The translations under genes were made by a program, and so were the position numbers. Positions 43,148 to 53,410 of a stretch of 64,000 bases of DNA are shown here, one piece after another (position 1 is the stretch's first letter; every line of letters begins with the position of its first letter). The DNA comes from Serripes groenlandicus (lineage: Eukaryota > Mollusca > Bivalvia > Cardiida > Cardiidae). The notes under the pieces were generated by a model. The model did no database searches, was not told the DNA's origin, and saw nothing but the letters and a program-made list of their open reading frames with translations. Location of the stretch: the NCBI GenBank assembly GCA_031761405.1, contig JASEVX010000008.1, positions 37,454,903 to 37,518,902 on the forward strand, written 5' to 3'.

Positions 43148-43157
43148 AAATAACATT

Positions 43158-43322
43158 TTGTCAACTCTTTTTTCAGCCCCAAATTCCCTGAAGTAGACTG
43201 TTCCATTTTCTAAATTGCAAACAATGCTAACTTCAGGTGAGATAGCTCGTGACGAGCTGACTCACCCTAATCTGTATTGTTTGCAAAACCTAAATATTGC
43301 CATGGACTTTGAACGAGTTAAA
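43158..43322. mobile_element. MITE-C, diverged
   Basis: TCAACTCTTTTTTCAGCCCC, hairpin AGCTCGTGACGAGCTGACTC, ending TTGAACGAGTTAA. Core shared with 25935-26147. Confidence 0.68.
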
Positions 43323-43464
43323 TGACCGTCAATCATCCACTTCTTCTCGTGGGCTTAAACTTTGATATTTTTCACTAATGACTCGGCGACTGGCGAGATA
43401 GAAGTTATATCGATGTAATACACTGTGATAATCAACGATTCAAACAACTTTCAATGGAAAACAG

Positions 43465-43645
43465 TGTTGGAGAGGTAGAGCGTCGGCCTCCTCTACCAAA
43501 GATCTCATGACTAGCGGGTTCTGATTTGGGAATGTTACGCGCAAGCGGCGCTAGTAGACCTACTGGTTAAGTCTCCATCAAGCCTGATTAATATAAGCTG
43601 AAAGCTTGTTTCGCAATCGATGTAAACTAAATAAGTTTAAACTAA
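43465..43645 (+). mobile_element. SINE-4, plus strand, degraded head
   Basis: TTGGAGAGGTAGAGCGTCGG (decayed A-box), ACGCGCAAGCGGCGCTAGTA, then the diagnostic tail AGCTGAAAGCTTGTTTCGCA + ATCGATGTAAACTAAATAAG, matching the minus-strand copy at 18265. Confidence 0.72.
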
Positions 43646-43664
43646 ACTTAACAACTATCCTGTA

Positions 43665-43890
43665 TTAACTCTTTCCCTCATATAGACGCTTTCTTACGCC
43701 TCTGCAGCAGACGGCATTTTGAAAACATGGCGACAAAAGAAGAAATTGCTCAAAACGAGCAATTTCTCCTTTTGTCACCATGTTTTAAACTCTTTTCAAT
43801 TATTGTTCTTTCATTTAAAGGGATTTTCTGTGCTTTTGCCTAGACGTTTTCAAAGTCGTATGCTGCAGATTTGTTGTATGAGGGAAACAC
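43665..43890 (+). mobile_element. MITE-A, right TTAA lost
   Basis: TTAACTCTTTCCCTCATATA with centre ATTGCTCAAAACGAGCAAT; ends TATGAGGGAAAC without TTAA, so the terminus was eroded. Confidence 0.82.
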
Positions 43891-44063
43891 AACAACCAAA
43901 GGATTCGTAGTTACCTTGAACATAAAGAGACGAAGACTACCGACTTAATTACACATTACATGACGGGATGGTTTGAACGTTCTTCCCTAACCCACAGCTA
44001 TTTCAATCATCCTCTTTTTCTACAATTATCTCATCTTCTACTAGCTCGTGACCTTAAATCTTT

Positions 44064-44267
44064 ACACTCATATAGACGTTTGTTGACGCATTTGCAGCAG
44101 ACGACTTTTAAAAACATTGTGGCAAGAGGTAATATTGCTCATAATGAGTCATTTCTCCAGAACTCAATCGAATAATTATATTTTCATAATATAGATATTT
44201 CTCAGTTATGCATAGCTCTGTTCAAAATCGTCTGCTGCAGATTTGTTTCATGTGGGAAATGGTTAAA
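44064..44267 (+). mobile_element. MITE-A, older, left end eroded
   Basis: ACTCATATAGACGTTTGTTG to CATGTGGGAAATGGTTAA. The centre is partly lost. Confidence 0.75.
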
Positions 44268-44329
44268 AAGGGGGTGATCTTGCTCAGAGTGGGCATGTTC
44301 TACTAATCCCAAAATGAGTTCAATTACTT

Positions 44330-44510
44330 ATTGATAGGCATTATACGTGTAATATTACAAATGTTACAATGGACCAAATAGATATACATTATAGCACGAC
44401 ATTCGATTTTTTGAAGTTTTAATTTACGTGTAATATTACAAATGTTACACTTGAATTTATGATAGGCAGTATACGTATAATATAACAAATGTTACAATGC
44501 AGTTTCCTGG
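44330..44510 (+). repeat. Three dispersed copies of a 25-bp motif
   Basis: TACGTGTAATATTACAAATG + TTACA at about 44346 and 44427, and TACGTATAATATAACAAATG + TTACA at about 44472; spacing is irregular. Unknown nature; TGTAATATTACA is itself palindromic. Confidence 0.7.
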
Positions 44511-44734
44511 AGAGTTTCAAAGCAGACGACTTTAAAATATACCGCTTTATGTCAACGATCTTCAACAAAACCCGATCCATGAACATTTAAGAATTTCACG
44601 AAAGTCAAGATAAGGGTTAGGGTAATGAACTCAATTTCTCTGTAAGGCAGGTTTTCAACTATTGGAAAAAACGTACAACTTTGAAAATGACTAGACAAAA
44701 GGGTGAACAATCCCCTTTAAATGCAAGTATCAAT

Positions 44735-44870
44735 TTTGAAAAAAGAATTGAAAACATTGTAGCAAAAGGAGCTCATGATGAACAATTTTTCCTTTTGGCA
44801 CAATGTTTTAAAAGTCGTCCGCTGCAGAATCGTCAGAAAGCGTGTGTGTGAGTGTGAGGAAGGGTTTAAC
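44735..44870 (-). mobile_element. MITE-A, partial
   Basis: GAAAACATTGTAGCAAAAGG to GTGAGTGTGAGGAAGGGTTTAA; the left arm is missing and the centre shortened. Confidence 0.7.
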
Positions 44871-44900
44871 ATTGGTGACGTCATTCCAGTGATTTTTACC

Positions 44901-45130
44901 TTAACTCTTTCCCTCATACGACAATTCTGCAGCAGACGACTTTGAACTTATTTTGTCAAAATATAGAAAATCTCTATAATTGAATGGATAACCTATGACT
45001 AAAATTGGAAAACATTGTGGCAAAAGGAGAAATTGCTCGTTTTGAGCAATTGCTTCTTTTGTCACTATGTTTTCAAAAAGCCGTCTGCAGCAGAGGCGTC
45101 AGAAAGCGTCTATATGAGGGAGAGGGTTAA
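44901..45130 (-). mobile_element. MITE-A, complete, 230 bp
   Basis: TTAACTCTTTCCCTCATACG to TATGAGGGAGAGGGTTAA, centre ATTGCTCGTTTTGAGCAATT. Confidence 0.9.
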
Positions 45131-45550
45131 TTGTCCCTCCTCTATTTGAAGCATTTAAGCGGATACACAATCTTAACCAAATGGGCTAATTTCAGGACAC
45201 GTCGGCATCGACTTTAGACAAGTCCATGTGAAATAAGCGTGAATTATGGTTGGGGGGTTAGGGGTGTATAACAAACATTACACAGACACAATTATAGTAC
45301 AAAAGACGAACCAGTTATGAACTATAAATAAGATTAATTTTCAACCGCAAACTTTAATAGAACTTTGATCGTACGGGTTATTAAGACAAATTATGGTGTA
45401 TTTTACCCCCTGGAACATTTACCCCTCACAAAGAATATCGTACAAGCGAGAACAACCCGCAAGGTCATCGGTAAATGAGTCAAGTTATCAGCACCAGAAC
45501 CGAAATATAACAGACTAGGAAATAAACTTTGTTAGTAACTTATACACGCA
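45131..45550. other. Single-copy stretch
   Basis: Nothing recognised. Confidence 0.4.
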
Positions 45551-45678
45551 TTAACTCTTTCAGCGCCAAAGGCAATATTGAGCTTTTTGCAAACGATACA
45601 GATTCAGGTGAGGCAGCTCGTAACGCTGTTTGAATATGGAAGAGTCTACTTTAAACAATTCGGCGCTGAAAGGGTTAA
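45551..45678. mobile_element. MITE-C, internally deleted, 128 bp
   Basis: TTAACTCTTTCAGCGCC to GGCGCTGAAAGGGTTAA. The deletion removes the second half of the central hairpin: AGGTGAGGCAGCTCGTAACG passes directly to CTGTTTGAATATGG. Confidence 0.85.
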
Positions 45679-45973
45679 GAAATTCAACATCGGCTTGGTT
45701 AAAATACATAAGCTATATGTGAACACATTCACGTAAATCAATATGACTACAATTTCGTTCTGTGATAAATGAGCCGTGAAGACTCGGACGAGCCTGTACA
45801 ACCAGCCATCATCACCCGAGCCTTTACTCTCCGTATACAAGAAAGCTAATCCCAGATGCATCTATTGGTAAATAATCAACAACAACCCTGTGGACCCAGT
45901 TTTAACCCAATGTACATGCAGTAGTAGTTTTATATTTTATTTAAGTGACACGTAATACAAGTAATATATATAT

Positions 45974-46130
45974 GAGCCTTTCCACGAGAAAACACACATT
46001 ATGGACTGTAAAATCTACCCCCCTGAGACGGAATGTGTCGCCCCGGATTAGCCTGCGCGGACTACGCAGGCTGATCTGGATCGATACATTAGGCAGAGTC
46101 CATAATGTTGGTTTTCTCGTGTAACGGCTC
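45974..46130. mobile_element. MITE-B, internally deleted, 157 bp
   Basis: GAGCCTTTCCACGAGAAAAC to GTTTTCTCGTGTAACGGCTC; the CGCCTCCTGTGG core is missing and the left arm joins CCTGAGACGGAATGTGTCG. Confidence 0.85.
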
Positions 46131-46242
46131 AATATATAATTGATTAATATAACAGTTTAACATTCACATTTGTAGGGCAATAAGTGTACATATTAAGCCC
46201 ATTACCTAGTCATATAAGCAATTTCTCCTCTTGCCCATTTTT

Positions 46243-46350
46243 TTTCTTCAAAAGTCGTCTATTGCTTGGGAAGATTGTTGTGTGGAGTACTGGTGTGAGA
46301 AAACCAGAAAATGCATGAGTAGGTGAACTGGCCGCCATGATATAAATGCG
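46243..46350 (+). mobile_element. SINE-3, 5'-truncated, joined to a MITE-A relic
   Basis: ATTGCTTGGGAAGATTGTTG, GGTGTGAGAAAACCAGAAAA, TGAACTGGCCGCCATGATAT. The preceding CAAAAGTCGTCT is MITE-A-type sequence. Confidence 0.72.
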
Positions 46351-46444
46351 ATTATGGTTCATCCATAGTCGAATATATGTAAGAAAGGGTTGACCCGTAG
46401 CGGATTCGTCTAGAAATATTTCGTCACTTAAATGTTTATAATAC

Positions 46445-46515
46445 ATGCCCTATTGATACTGACAAAGGTATCATATTGATACTGACAAAGGTATCATATT
46501 GATACTGACAAAAGT
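46445..46515 (+). repeat. 24-25 bp tandem repeat, three copies
   Basis: TATTGATACTGACAAAGGTATCATA three times; each unit contains inverted GATACTG/GGTATC sequence. Confidence 0.88.
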
Positions 46516-46602
46516 ATCATCCATTTTCCTATGGAAATCTAAACCATTTCTCACAAACAACACATCTGAAGATGTAGTACAAACATTTGAAACCACTTTT
46601 AA

Positions 46603-46830
46603 CCATTTCCCACATATAGACGCATTTTGACGCATCTGAAGTAGACGACTTTTGAAAACATTGTGACAAAAGGAGAAATTGCTCGATACGAGCAATTTCT
46701 CCTTTTTGCCACAATGTTTTAATTTCTTTTTAGTAATTATACCTACAATTTTAGAAATTTTCTATAATTTTGAGAAAACATTTTCAAAGTCGTCTGCTAC
46801 AGGTTTGCTGTATGTGGGAAAGAGTTCAAG
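46603..46830 (+). mobile_element. MITE-A, older subfamily
   Basis: TTAACCATTTCCCACATATA to TATGTGGGAAAGAGTTCAA, centre ATTGCTCGATACGAGCAAT. Confidence 0.82.
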
Positions 46831-46872
46831 AAGGAACACTTATAGAATATACGTGAAAACATTGTGACAAAA

Positions 46873-47071
46873 TTCGCTTTCTGATGCCTCTGCAGCAGAC
46901 GGTTTTTGAAAACATAGTGACAAAAGAAGAAATTGCACAGAACGTGCAATTTCTCCTTTTGCCACAATGTTTTCCACTTTTTGTCATAGGTTATCCATTC
47001 AATTATAGAGATTTTCTATTTTTTGACATTTTAGGGACGTCATAAAACGTCTAGATATATGGGAAAGGGTT
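46873..47071 (+). mobile_element. MITE-A, both ends partly rearranged
   Basis: Starts inside the left arm (TTCGCTTTCTGATGCCTCTG), centre ATTGCACAGAACGTGCAAT, and ends with a different right end (CGTCTAGATATATGGGAAAG + GGTTAA). Confidence 0.75.
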
Positions 47072-47312
47072 AATTTAGCATGGCTATTTACCTTACGGAT
47101 GATATACTTATTTTTAGTTTGTTTTCATATTGTCATAGATCTACTAAGGCTGGTTCTATGATACATTATATATTAGATCTAACAATGTGAAGTTAGGGTA
47201 ATCGGTTATATTTGCGATTAGTATTTTAAGTGCATTCGTTATATAATAAAACCGAGCGTCTGATAGAAGTGAAATTACAAAGATGGCGCTGCGAGCAGGG
47301 CGCTTTGTAGTC

Positions 47313-47542
47313 TTAACCCTTTCCCACATACAACAAATCTGAAACAGACGACTTTGAAAACAAACCCGAAAAATATTAGAAACTCCCTTTATATGAAAGT
47401 ATACTAATTGAATAGAGTTGAAAACATGATGACAACAGGAGTACTTGCTCGTTTTGTGCAATTTCGTCTTTTGCCGCCATGTTTTTTAAAAACCCGTCTG
47501 CTACAGAGCCGTCAGAAAGCGTCTACACGAGGGGAAGGCTTA
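47313..47542 (-). mobile_element. MITE-A, older, near full length
   Basis: TTAACCCTTTCCCACATACA to CTACACGAGGGGAAGGCTTAA, with a mismatched centre (CTTGCTCGTTTTGTGCAATT). Confidence 0.82.
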
Positions 47543-47764
47543 AAGGGATGGTGTAACATGGAATTGAATAAAAAGCCAAACAATCTATTTATAGTATGAT
47601 CTGCCAATCCCAGACAATAAGTACTATGCGGTCACATTGATTTTGTCATGTCACAAGAAAATCGACCAATGGGAGGAGGTCTCTTAGGTTTAATGCCGAC
47701 TCAGGCCAGATTACAGATGTGTATATTTTTCAATTGTATAATTACTGCTTTTCCAGATAAGCTT

Positions 47765-47932
47765 ACTCCCTTCCCTTATCCGTATACAAAAATATACAGC
47801 AGATGACGTTGAAAAAACATCCAGGCACAAATATGGATTGCATTTATAAATGAAAGAAACACTGTTTACCCATAATGCAATACTGTTTTCACGAGTCGTC
47901 TGCTGCAGATGCGTCTGTATATGGGAAGAGTT
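47765..47932 (-). mobile_element. MITE-A relic
   Basis: TCCCTTCCCTTATCCGTATA, GCAGATGACGTTGAAAAAAC, end GCGTCTGTATATGGGAAGAG + TTAA. Confidence 0.6.
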
Positions 47933-47954
47933 AATATTTTCCCACTAACAGATT

Positions 47955-48199
47955 CGAGGGCTTGGCGTGAAACGGTTGTAACTGAAATTGGTCTTTTTTT
48001 ACCAAGGTTAATCACCTCTCCATAAAGTCTTTATAAGCGTTAAATCATTTTTCTTGGTAAACAATGGAAATTTAGGTGTCATTGGTCGTTCTGAACAATG
48101 GCACCTAAATTTGCATTGTTTACAGAGGGTTCAAAATTGCCCCTAAATAAGGATTTTCAAAATAGGTTTTTAGTTACAACCGTTTCACGCCAAGCTCTC
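47955..48199. mobile_element. MITE-D, full length, about 245 bp
   Basis: Inverted termini GGGCTTGGCGTGAAACGGTT + GTAACT and AGTTACAACCGTTTCACGCC + AAGCTC. The centre is another inverted repeat (AACAATGGAAATTTAGGTGT / GGCACCTAAATTTGCATTGT). Confidence 0.85.
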
Positions 48200-48209
48200 G
48201 ACTGATGTA

Positions 48210-48405
48210 TTCTGACGCCTGTGAAGCCGACGACATATGAACTCATTGTGACAATAGGAGAAAGTCTTCATGGTGAGCAATTTCTCTTTAAGCCACATTG
48301 ATTTTCAAACTTAAGTTTTCATTTATAGAGATTTTCTTTATTTTTGCTTTCAAGTCTTCAAGGTCGTCTGTTTATAGACTAAGTGTATGTGGGAAGGTTG
48401 ATTGC
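48210..48405 (+). mobile_element. MITE-A relic
   Basis: TTCTGACGCCTGTGAAGCCG, ATTGTGACAATAGGAGAAAG, GGTGAGCAATTTCTCTTTAA, end GTATGTGGGAAGG. Confidence 0.6.
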
Positions 48406-48417
48406 TTGTATGCGTTT

Positions 48418-48808
48418 AACGCCGCTTTCAACACGTGTTCAGTGATATCACGGCGTTTCCTTGGTAAGTTACCAGTAAGTACTACTGGTCCACATATCCT
48501 GACATCAGCCAGTCAGCCGCAACCCCGAGCGCCAAGGAGGGAAGCCATTACTACCATTTTTAAAGTCTTTGGTATGGCCCGACTGGGGAATGAATGTATA
48601 TTGTTTTATGGCGCATCGACAGGTCATTTAGCGCGCAATTAATGTTTTAATTATTCATGATCCCTGGGTAAACAAACCAGTACTAGGCTAGAAAATGTGC
48701 CTTGCCCAAGGGCACTCCACCATGACCGTAGTGCCGCGACTGGGGGATCGAAACCGCTGACCTCCCGCACCCGAGGCGGACACTCTACTACTACACCACC
48801 GAGGAGGG
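48418..48808 (-). mobile_element. SINE dimer: SINE-2 body with SINE-1-type head, fused to a headless SINE-1
   Basis: Reading the minus strand from 48808: a SINE-1-like A-box (GGTGTAGTAGTAGAGTGTCC), B-box-like GGTTTCGATCCCCC, then SINE-2 body (GTGCCCTTGGGCAAGGCACA) and its tail (GATGCGCCATAAAACAATAT), ending at 48592. Immediately after, from 48590 to 48418, is a SINE-1 that lacks most of its head (CATACCAAAGACTTTAAAAA to GTTGAAAGCGGCGTTAAACG). Two same-strand SINEs joined end to end without spacer. Confidence 0.78.
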
Positions 48809-48887
48809 AAAGTATTTTAAAAAGATGTTTGAATGACTGAATGCTTAACAGGAAATACTGTGATCAAAGTATACAGCGACACAGGCT

Positions 48888-49005
48888 AACCCGGGTATAA
48901 GCTTTCTGACGCCTCTGCAGCAGACGGCTTTTTGAAAACATAGTGACAAAAGAAGAAATTGCACAAAACGTGCAATTTCTCCTTTTGCCACAATGTTTTC
49001 CACTC
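48888..49005 (+). mobile_element. MITE-A, left half
   Basis: GCTTTCTGACGCCTCTGCAG to CCACAATGTTTTCCACT with perfect centre ATTGCACAAAACGTGCAAT; both the outermost end and the right arm are missing. Confidence 0.8.
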
Positions 49006-49433
49006 CATCACACACTATTCCGAAGACGTGTTCTTTGGTGTGAGTTATTGTAAACAAATATAGTTAGGAATATAATAGGTTCTTCTTTTCATCTCAACTT
49101 CATAAATTATTTCCTTGGTCCAATTGCATAAAGAAACAACTCATCCATTTTATAATTTACGCACCTATATTAACATGTTTGTACCCGATGACCTTAAAAA
49201 AGGTATCTGTCGACATTGAAATAGCAGCAAATAGATATGCATGTTCATATAATCTTTCTGGAAAACGTCTTTGTGGTACAATGTTTGACACTTTCATGTT
49301 TTAATATCAGATTTCATGTTTGCGATAGAAGGCCTGCTTGTGTGTATGTCGTTTAACATTGCCTTCAACATCATCAATGACATTGTGTGACCTTTGCGCG
49401 ACGCAGGACGATTGGACCAATACTACGACAGAG
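49006..49433. other. Single-copy stretch
   Basis: A possible SINE-tail remnant (CGTTTAACATTGCCTTCAAC) near 49349; otherwise unrecognised. Confidence 0.4.
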
Positions 49434-49654
49434 TTAAGATCCTTTCCCCCATACGACAATTCTGCAGCGGACGACTTTAAACATATTTTGTCAATCTCTA
49501 TAACTGAATGGATAATCTATGACTTAAAGTGGAAAACATTGTGACAAAAGGAGAAATTGCTCGTTTTGAGCAAATTCTTCTTTTGTCACTATGTTTTCAA
49601 AAAGCCGTCTGCTGCAGAGGCGTCAGAAAGCGTCTATATGAGGTAAAGGGTTAA
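49434..49654 (-). mobile_element. MITE-A, complete, 221 bp
   Basis: TTAAGATCCTTTCCCCCATA to TATGAGGTAAAGGGTTAA, with a ~10-bp deletion after ATATTTTGTCAA and centre ATTGCTCGTTTTGAGCAA. Confidence 0.87.
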
Positions 49655-49774
49655 AGCCAAACAAACTTTTGACACAAATAAAAATTAAAAATCATCGCAC
49701 TTTTCGTTTCATTTTGAGGAATGAGTCAATGCTTGTCGAATGTTACCAGCCACGTTGCATTTTTCTGTATCGCT

Positions 49775-50042
49775 TCGGTGGTGTAGCGGTAGAGCGTACG
49801 CCTCGGTGCGGGAGATCGCGGGTTCGATCCCCGGCCGGGTCGTACCAAATACTTTATAATTGTAGTAATGGCAGCTTTCTTTGGCGCTCAGGTTTGCGGG
49901 GTTAGCATTACGCTTGCATGGCTGGCGTCAGGATACATGGACCAGTAGTAATGATAAATTACACAGGAAACGCCGTCATATAACTGCAGAGAAATATTGA
50001 AAGCGGTGTAAAACACCAAGCAAGCAAGCAATCAATCAATCA
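49775..50042 (+). mobile_element. SINE-1, full length reference copy
   Basis: tRNA-like head GGTGGTGTAGCGGTAGAGCG, B-box GGGTTCGATCCCCGG, body GTACCAAATACTTTATAATT, GGGGTTAGCATTACG, GACCAGTAGTAATGATAAAT, CACAGGAAACGCCGTCATAT, tail ATTGAAAGCGGTGTAAAACA and CAAGCAAGCAATCAATCAAT. TTGCATTTTTCTGTATCGC before the head resembles TTGTATTTTCTGTCTATCGC after the tail, a likely imperfect target duplication. Confidence 0.9.
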
Positions 50043-50063
50043 ATTGTATTTTCTGTCTATCGC

Positions 50064-50340
50064 CTGGGAGGTGTATTGATTATAGCGTTCGTCTTGTAAA
50101 CACACAACTGGAGATTCGATCCCCGATCGGTCATGATAAAGACTGGCTTCCGTTCTTGACACTCAGGGTTGCGGGGATAGCATCACGTCTGGTGCAATGG
50201 TATCATGGGTAAGGGAACTGGCGGCCGTGATGTAACAACAATACCGTTGAAAATGGCGTTAAATACCATTCAACATGGCGCTGGCGTGAGGATATATCTA
50301 TCAACAGTAGTGGTTATTTACCCAATAAATACATTGATGT
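50064..50340 (+). mobile_element. Diverged SINE-1, followed by a SINE-1 fragment
   Basis: Head GGAGGTGTATTGATTATAGC with B-box-like GATTCGATCCCCG, body CTCAGGGTTGCGGGGATAGC, tail GTTGAAAATGGCGTTAAATA ending about 50270. A further piece (GGCGTGAGGATATATCTATC, AGTAGTGGTTATTTACCCAA) follows to about 50335. Confidence 0.72.
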
Positions 50341-50351
50341 TACTAAAACTG

Positions 50352-50575
50352 TTTAACCCTTTCCCACATACAGACGCTTTCTGACGCCTCTGCAACAGAC
50401 GACTTTTGAAATCATTGTGGCAAAAGGAGAAATTGCTCATAATGAGCAATTTCTCCATTTGCCACAATGATTTCAATACTCATACTATCATTTATGGAGG
50501 TTTTCTATATTTTGGACGAAATAATTTAAAAGTCGTCCACTGCACCATCCCAACCTTTCCTGGTCGAAATTTATG
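50352..50575 (+). mobile_element. MITE-A, older, right end eroded
   Basis: TTAACCCTTTCCCACATACA + GACGC, centre ATTGCTCATAATGAGCAAT, right side fading after AAGTCGTCCACTGCA. Confidence 0.75.
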
Positions 50576-51131
50576 AAAAGTTTAATATGTTTAATTGATC
50601 AATTATATTTTTTCAAAATGTTTTCAATTTCTAAAGTTCCCATAATTAAATCGGGTTACTAAAATATAATGTCGCACATCGTACGTATTATTTAAAAACT
50701 AAAGGTGATATGCCATATAGTAAACCGACTAGCGATATCCAGAAACGTCTAATAGCCCTTTTCCACATACATTTAACCATCCACAGACGACATAGAAAAC
50801 AACAATGCCAGAGTTTTCAAAATCGCTAGAAAATGAAAGTATAGTAATGATTAAATAAGATTGAAAATATTTTTGGAAAAGGAGAAATTGCTAATTTTCT
50901 GCTTTAGTCACATTGTTTTAAAAAATGCGTCTTAAATGCGAGCAATGGCTAATAATCACTTACCTGAGTCAGCAAGGTTATGTCAACTTAATCATTTACT
51001 TATATAAATATCACCAGTCATGTTTTACAAAAAAATAAGGGAAGCAAAAATGATAAAATATGCATTGAAGAAGTTTTTAATAATTATTTATCACTAACTA
51101 ATATTGGTGGAATTGGACCGAGATAAACAGC
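50576..51131. other. AT-rich stretch with a MITE-A relic
   Basis: Relic at about 50750-50955 (CCCTTTTCCACATACATTTA to CTTAAATGCGAGCAATGG). The rest is unrecognised. Confidence 0.45.
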
Positions 51132-51361
51132 TTAACCCTTTCCCTCATACGACAATTCTGCAGCAGAGGACTTTAAACATATTTTGTCAAAACATAGAAA
51201 ATCTCTATAATTGAATGGATAACCTATGACTAAAAGTGGAAGACATTGTGACAAAAGGAGAAATTGCTCGTTTTGAGCAATTTCTTCTTTTGTCACTATG
51301 TTTTCAAAAAGTTGTCTGCTGCAGAGGCGTCAAAAAGCGTCTATATGAGGGAAAGGGTTAA
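51132..51361 (-). mobile_element. MITE-A, complete, 230 bp
   Basis: TTAACCCTTTCCCTCATACG to TATGAGGGAAAGGGTTAA, centre ATTGCTCGTTTTGAGCAATT; one of the best-preserved copies. Confidence 0.92.
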
Positions 51362-51659
51362 TTAAGACACGTTCAAATATAAGTATGGAAAACGATTCAT
51401 GTAACAATAAAACACGAGTCAAATGGTCGTCTAGCACGTAGACGGTGAAATGGATTTAGAAACTGGGCGCGTAAAGCGATAAAAAAGGCCCTTCCTTATA
51501 ATCGATCGGCGGTTTTTTCCCCTACCGTAAAAAGGTATTTTGGCGTTCCTGAAATTCAACGATCACTTATCGTCTGCAAAAAATAGCAGACGTGCCCATC
51601 CTTCGGCGGTAACGGGAGATTTGTGGTTATTGACTTTATAAAATTGCAGGATTCCGATA

Positions 51660-52105
51660 TTAACCCTTTCCCCTCATATAGACGATTTCTGACGCATCTG
51701 CAGCAGACTGATTTTTTGAAAACATAGTAACAAAAGAAGAAATTGCACAAAACATGCAATTTCTCCTTTTGTCACAATGTTTTCCACTTTTAGTCATAGG
51801 TTATCCATTCAATTATAGAGATTTTCCATTATTTGACAACATATGTTCAAAGTCGTCTGCTGCAGTATTGTTGTATGAAGGAAAGGGTTGAAAACGCATT
51901 CTGACGCAACAGAAACAGAAAACTTTTGAAACAAAAGTTATAAAAAGCAGAAATGGCTTATAACGAGCACTTTCTACTTTTACCACCATGTTTTCAACTT
52001 TATTCAATAATTAAACTTCTATTTATAGAGATATTCCCTATTTTTTGCCAATACGATTGAAAAGTCGTCAGCTGCTGTTTAGTTGTATGTTGGAAAGGCT
52101 TCAAT
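51660..52105 (+). mobile_element. Two MITE-A copies fused head to tail
   Basis: The first (TTAACCCTTTCCCCTCATAT to GAAGGAAAGGGTTGA, 51660-51892) has centre ATTGCACAAAACATGCAAT. The older second one starts inside its left arm (AAAACGCATTCTGACGCAAC) and ends TATGTTGGAAAGGCTTCAA. Confidence 0.82.
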
Positions 52106-52115
52106 GAATATATCT

Positions 52116-52351
52116 AGGGCTTGGCGTGAAACGGTTGTAACTTAAAACCTATTTTGAAAACCCAGGTTTAGGGGCAATTTCGACCCTTTTGTGAACAATG
52201 CAAATTTAGAAAATCAGAACGAGCAATGGCACCCAAATTTCCATTGTTTACCAAGAAAAATGATTTAACGATTATAAAGACTTTATGGCGAGGTGATTAA
52301 CCTTGGTAAAAAATACCAATTTTAGTTACAACCGTTTCACGCCAAGCCCTC
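52116..52351. mobile_element. MITE-D, full length, inverted relative to the first copy
   Basis: AGGGCTTGGCGTGAAACGGT to ACCGTTTCACGCCAAGCCCT; internal ATGGCACCCAAATTTCCATT matches the 47955 copy in reverse orientation. Confidence 0.87.
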
Positions 52352-52466
52352 GATATCTGCTACCACTGAGAGGTAAATGACATAGTCAAATTAACCCTTA
52401 TCGCACTGTATTCCTACACACGGAATCATCACAACATATTTATGGCATATTCTTACTTACATGTAG

Positions 52467-52696
52467 TTAACCCTGTCACTCATACGACAATTCTGCAGCA
52501 GACGACTTTGAACTTATTTTGTCAAAACATAGAACATCTCCATAGTTGAATGGATAACCTATGACAACAAGTGGAAAACATTGTGGCAAAAGGAGAAATT
52601 GCACGTTTTGTGCAATTTCTTCTTTTGTCACTATGGTTTCAAAAATCCGTCTGCTGCAGAGGCGTCGGAAAGCGTCTATATGAGGGAAAGGGTTAA
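52467..52696 (-). mobile_element. MITE-A, complete, 230 bp
   Basis: TTAACCCTGTCACTCATACG to TATGAGGGAAAGGGTTAA, centre ATTGCACGTTTTGTGCAATT. Confidence 0.9.
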
Positions 52697-53022
52697 GGAC
52701 AAGTCCTTCCTGAATATTTTAGAATACATGAGTATCGGACGACGAGGATCTAAATAACACTGCACGAATATACGAACTAATCTTGGTCTACATCGTCGTA
52801 ATTCTAGTTCAAAGTCGTGCAATACGCGTATGGTTTGACAAGTGTTTTACCTATTTATGGACAAGTTTTTCCCTTAACATTAATACATGGGTAGCGGACA
52901 ATTCACAGGCTGATCTAGGTCTATATTGGCAATATTTGTAGTCGTGTATATCGATAATGTTGTATTACACGATTCGATAATGTTGTTTAAAGTCGTACAT
53001 AACGCGATTCTATAAAATTGTT
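52697..53022. other. Single-copy stretch with short decayed tandem at its end
   Basis: GATTCGATAATGTTGTTTAA and GATTCTATAAAATTGTTTAA (52970-53030) form a loose ~38-bp tandem that is the target of the next SINE. Confidence 0.5.
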
Positions 53023-53192
53023 TAAAATCGTGCATCATGGTGGAGTGCCCTTGGGCAATGCACATTTTCCAGCCTAGTACTGGTTTGTTTACCCAGGGAT
53101 CATGAATAAGTGAACTGTCGCCGTGATATAACTGAAATAATATTGAAAGCGGGGGTAAACCCCCAATAAAACTAAAAATTAAAATCGTGCAT
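53023..53192 (+). mobile_element. SINE-2, 5'-truncated, perfect 14-bp target duplication
   Basis: TTAAAATCGTGCAT at 53023-53036 and again at 53179-53192 bracket a SINE-2 body starting CATGGTGGAGTGCCCTTGGG with tail GTGATATAACTGAAATAATA and TTGAAAGCGGGGGTAAACCC. Truncation of the 5' end plus this duplication is the signature of LINE-driven target-primed insertion. Confidence 0.93.
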
Positions 53193-53410
53193 TACTCGAT
53201 TCGACAATTTTAATAAACGTTATTCCTCTACAAAGATGGCATACTCATTGAACCTTTCTCTCCATGTTCTTATAATTATATACGATTTGAAAAAAAAGAA
53301 GGATTTTCTGCTATACTCGACTTTATTTTGTTTTTGCGAACAATATAGTACAAGATCGCATTCGGTTCTTAATTATCTACCTTCAGCAAAAACATCTCCA
53401 TACCAATGTG

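Noticed and set aside
44330..44510. Regulatory site cluster from TGTAATATTACA motifs
   Set aside because: Three irregularly spaced palindromic motifs exist, but there is no gene nearby and no known factor I can name with confidence; listed only as a repeat.
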